From: Peptostreptococcaceae bacterium
Lineage (GTDB): Bacteria; Bacillota_A; Clostridia; Peptostreptococcales; Acidaminobacteraceae
Length of the DNA: 5,846 nt
Assembly: GCA_013619035.1 (NCBI GenBank)
Contig: JABXKX010000637.1
Span: 1 to 5,846 of the forward strand
Reading direction: 5' to 3'
Each line of letters opens with the position of its first letter. The first letter of the stretch is position 1. Below, piece by piece: positions 5,844-5,846 of the stretch. A model generated the notes under the pieces. It had not been told where the DNA came from, ran no database searches, and saw only the letters and a list, made by a program, of their open reading frames with translations. Made by a program: the position numbers and the translations under genes.

Positions 5844-5846
5844 AGG

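Noticed and set aside
5767..5846. Possible riboswitch or leader regulator upstream of the lipoprotein gene
   Set aside because: The 80 bases are AT-rich with no stable hairpin, no terminator and no recognisable aptamer core; there is only a distant TATAAT.
1..5846. Mobile element, defence island or CRISPR array
   Set aside because: No transposase, integrase, toxin-antitoxin pair, phage gene, direct repeat series or terminal inverted repeat was seen; gene style and base composition look uniform throughout.

Overview
The window is AT-rich (about one third G+C by eye). All eight protein-coding genes lie on the minus strand, so the region reads from right to left. Strong AGGAGG-type ribosome binding sites, AT-rich sigma-A-like promoters, short intergenic gaps, a BlaR/YrrT-era style of small Gram-positive genes and a lipoprotein signal all suggest a low-GC Gram-positive lineage (Bacillota, or an Acholeplasma/Haloplasma-like member of Mycoplasmatota). 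One gene ends in TGA and tryptophans are encoded by TGG, so the reassigned Mycoplasma code does not apply. The species cannot be named from the sequence.

Four transcription units can be drawn, right to left. Unit 1 (5754 to 4403) pairs a predicted lipoprotein with a bitopic membrane protein. Both are unrecognised and probably act together at the cell envelope. It ends in an intrinsic terminator. Unit 2 (4318 to 2667) is a tight operon of a class I SAM-dependent methyltransferase, a GNAT acetyltransferase and a YCII-family protein, with junctions of 1 and 10 bases, ending in a hairpin with a weak T-tract. Unit 3 (2572 to 1035) has its own good promoter and carries a DUF362 protein with two [4Fe-4S] motifs, translationally coupled through ATGA to a second GNAT acetyltransferase. 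It ends in a strong hairpin. Unit 4 starts at 949 from an extended -10 promoter and runs off the left edge. It encodes the N-terminal 316 residues of a secreted or membrane receptor with one full periplasmic-binding-type domain and the start of a second, the layout of BvgS/EvgS-like sensors and some GGDEF proteins.

The window looks like ordinary chromosomal sequence with several small-molecule-modifying enzymes, not a mobile or defence island. I see no transposase, integrase, tRNA, rRNA, CRISPR array or phage gene, and no gene-free stretch over 300 bases. The points most worth a second look are the uncharacterised lipoprotein/membrane pair, the coupled DUF362-GNAT unit, the tandem-domain receptor cut by the window edge, and stop codons that sit inside the terminator hairpins at all three unit ends. 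I found no convincing evidence of a wholly new system.
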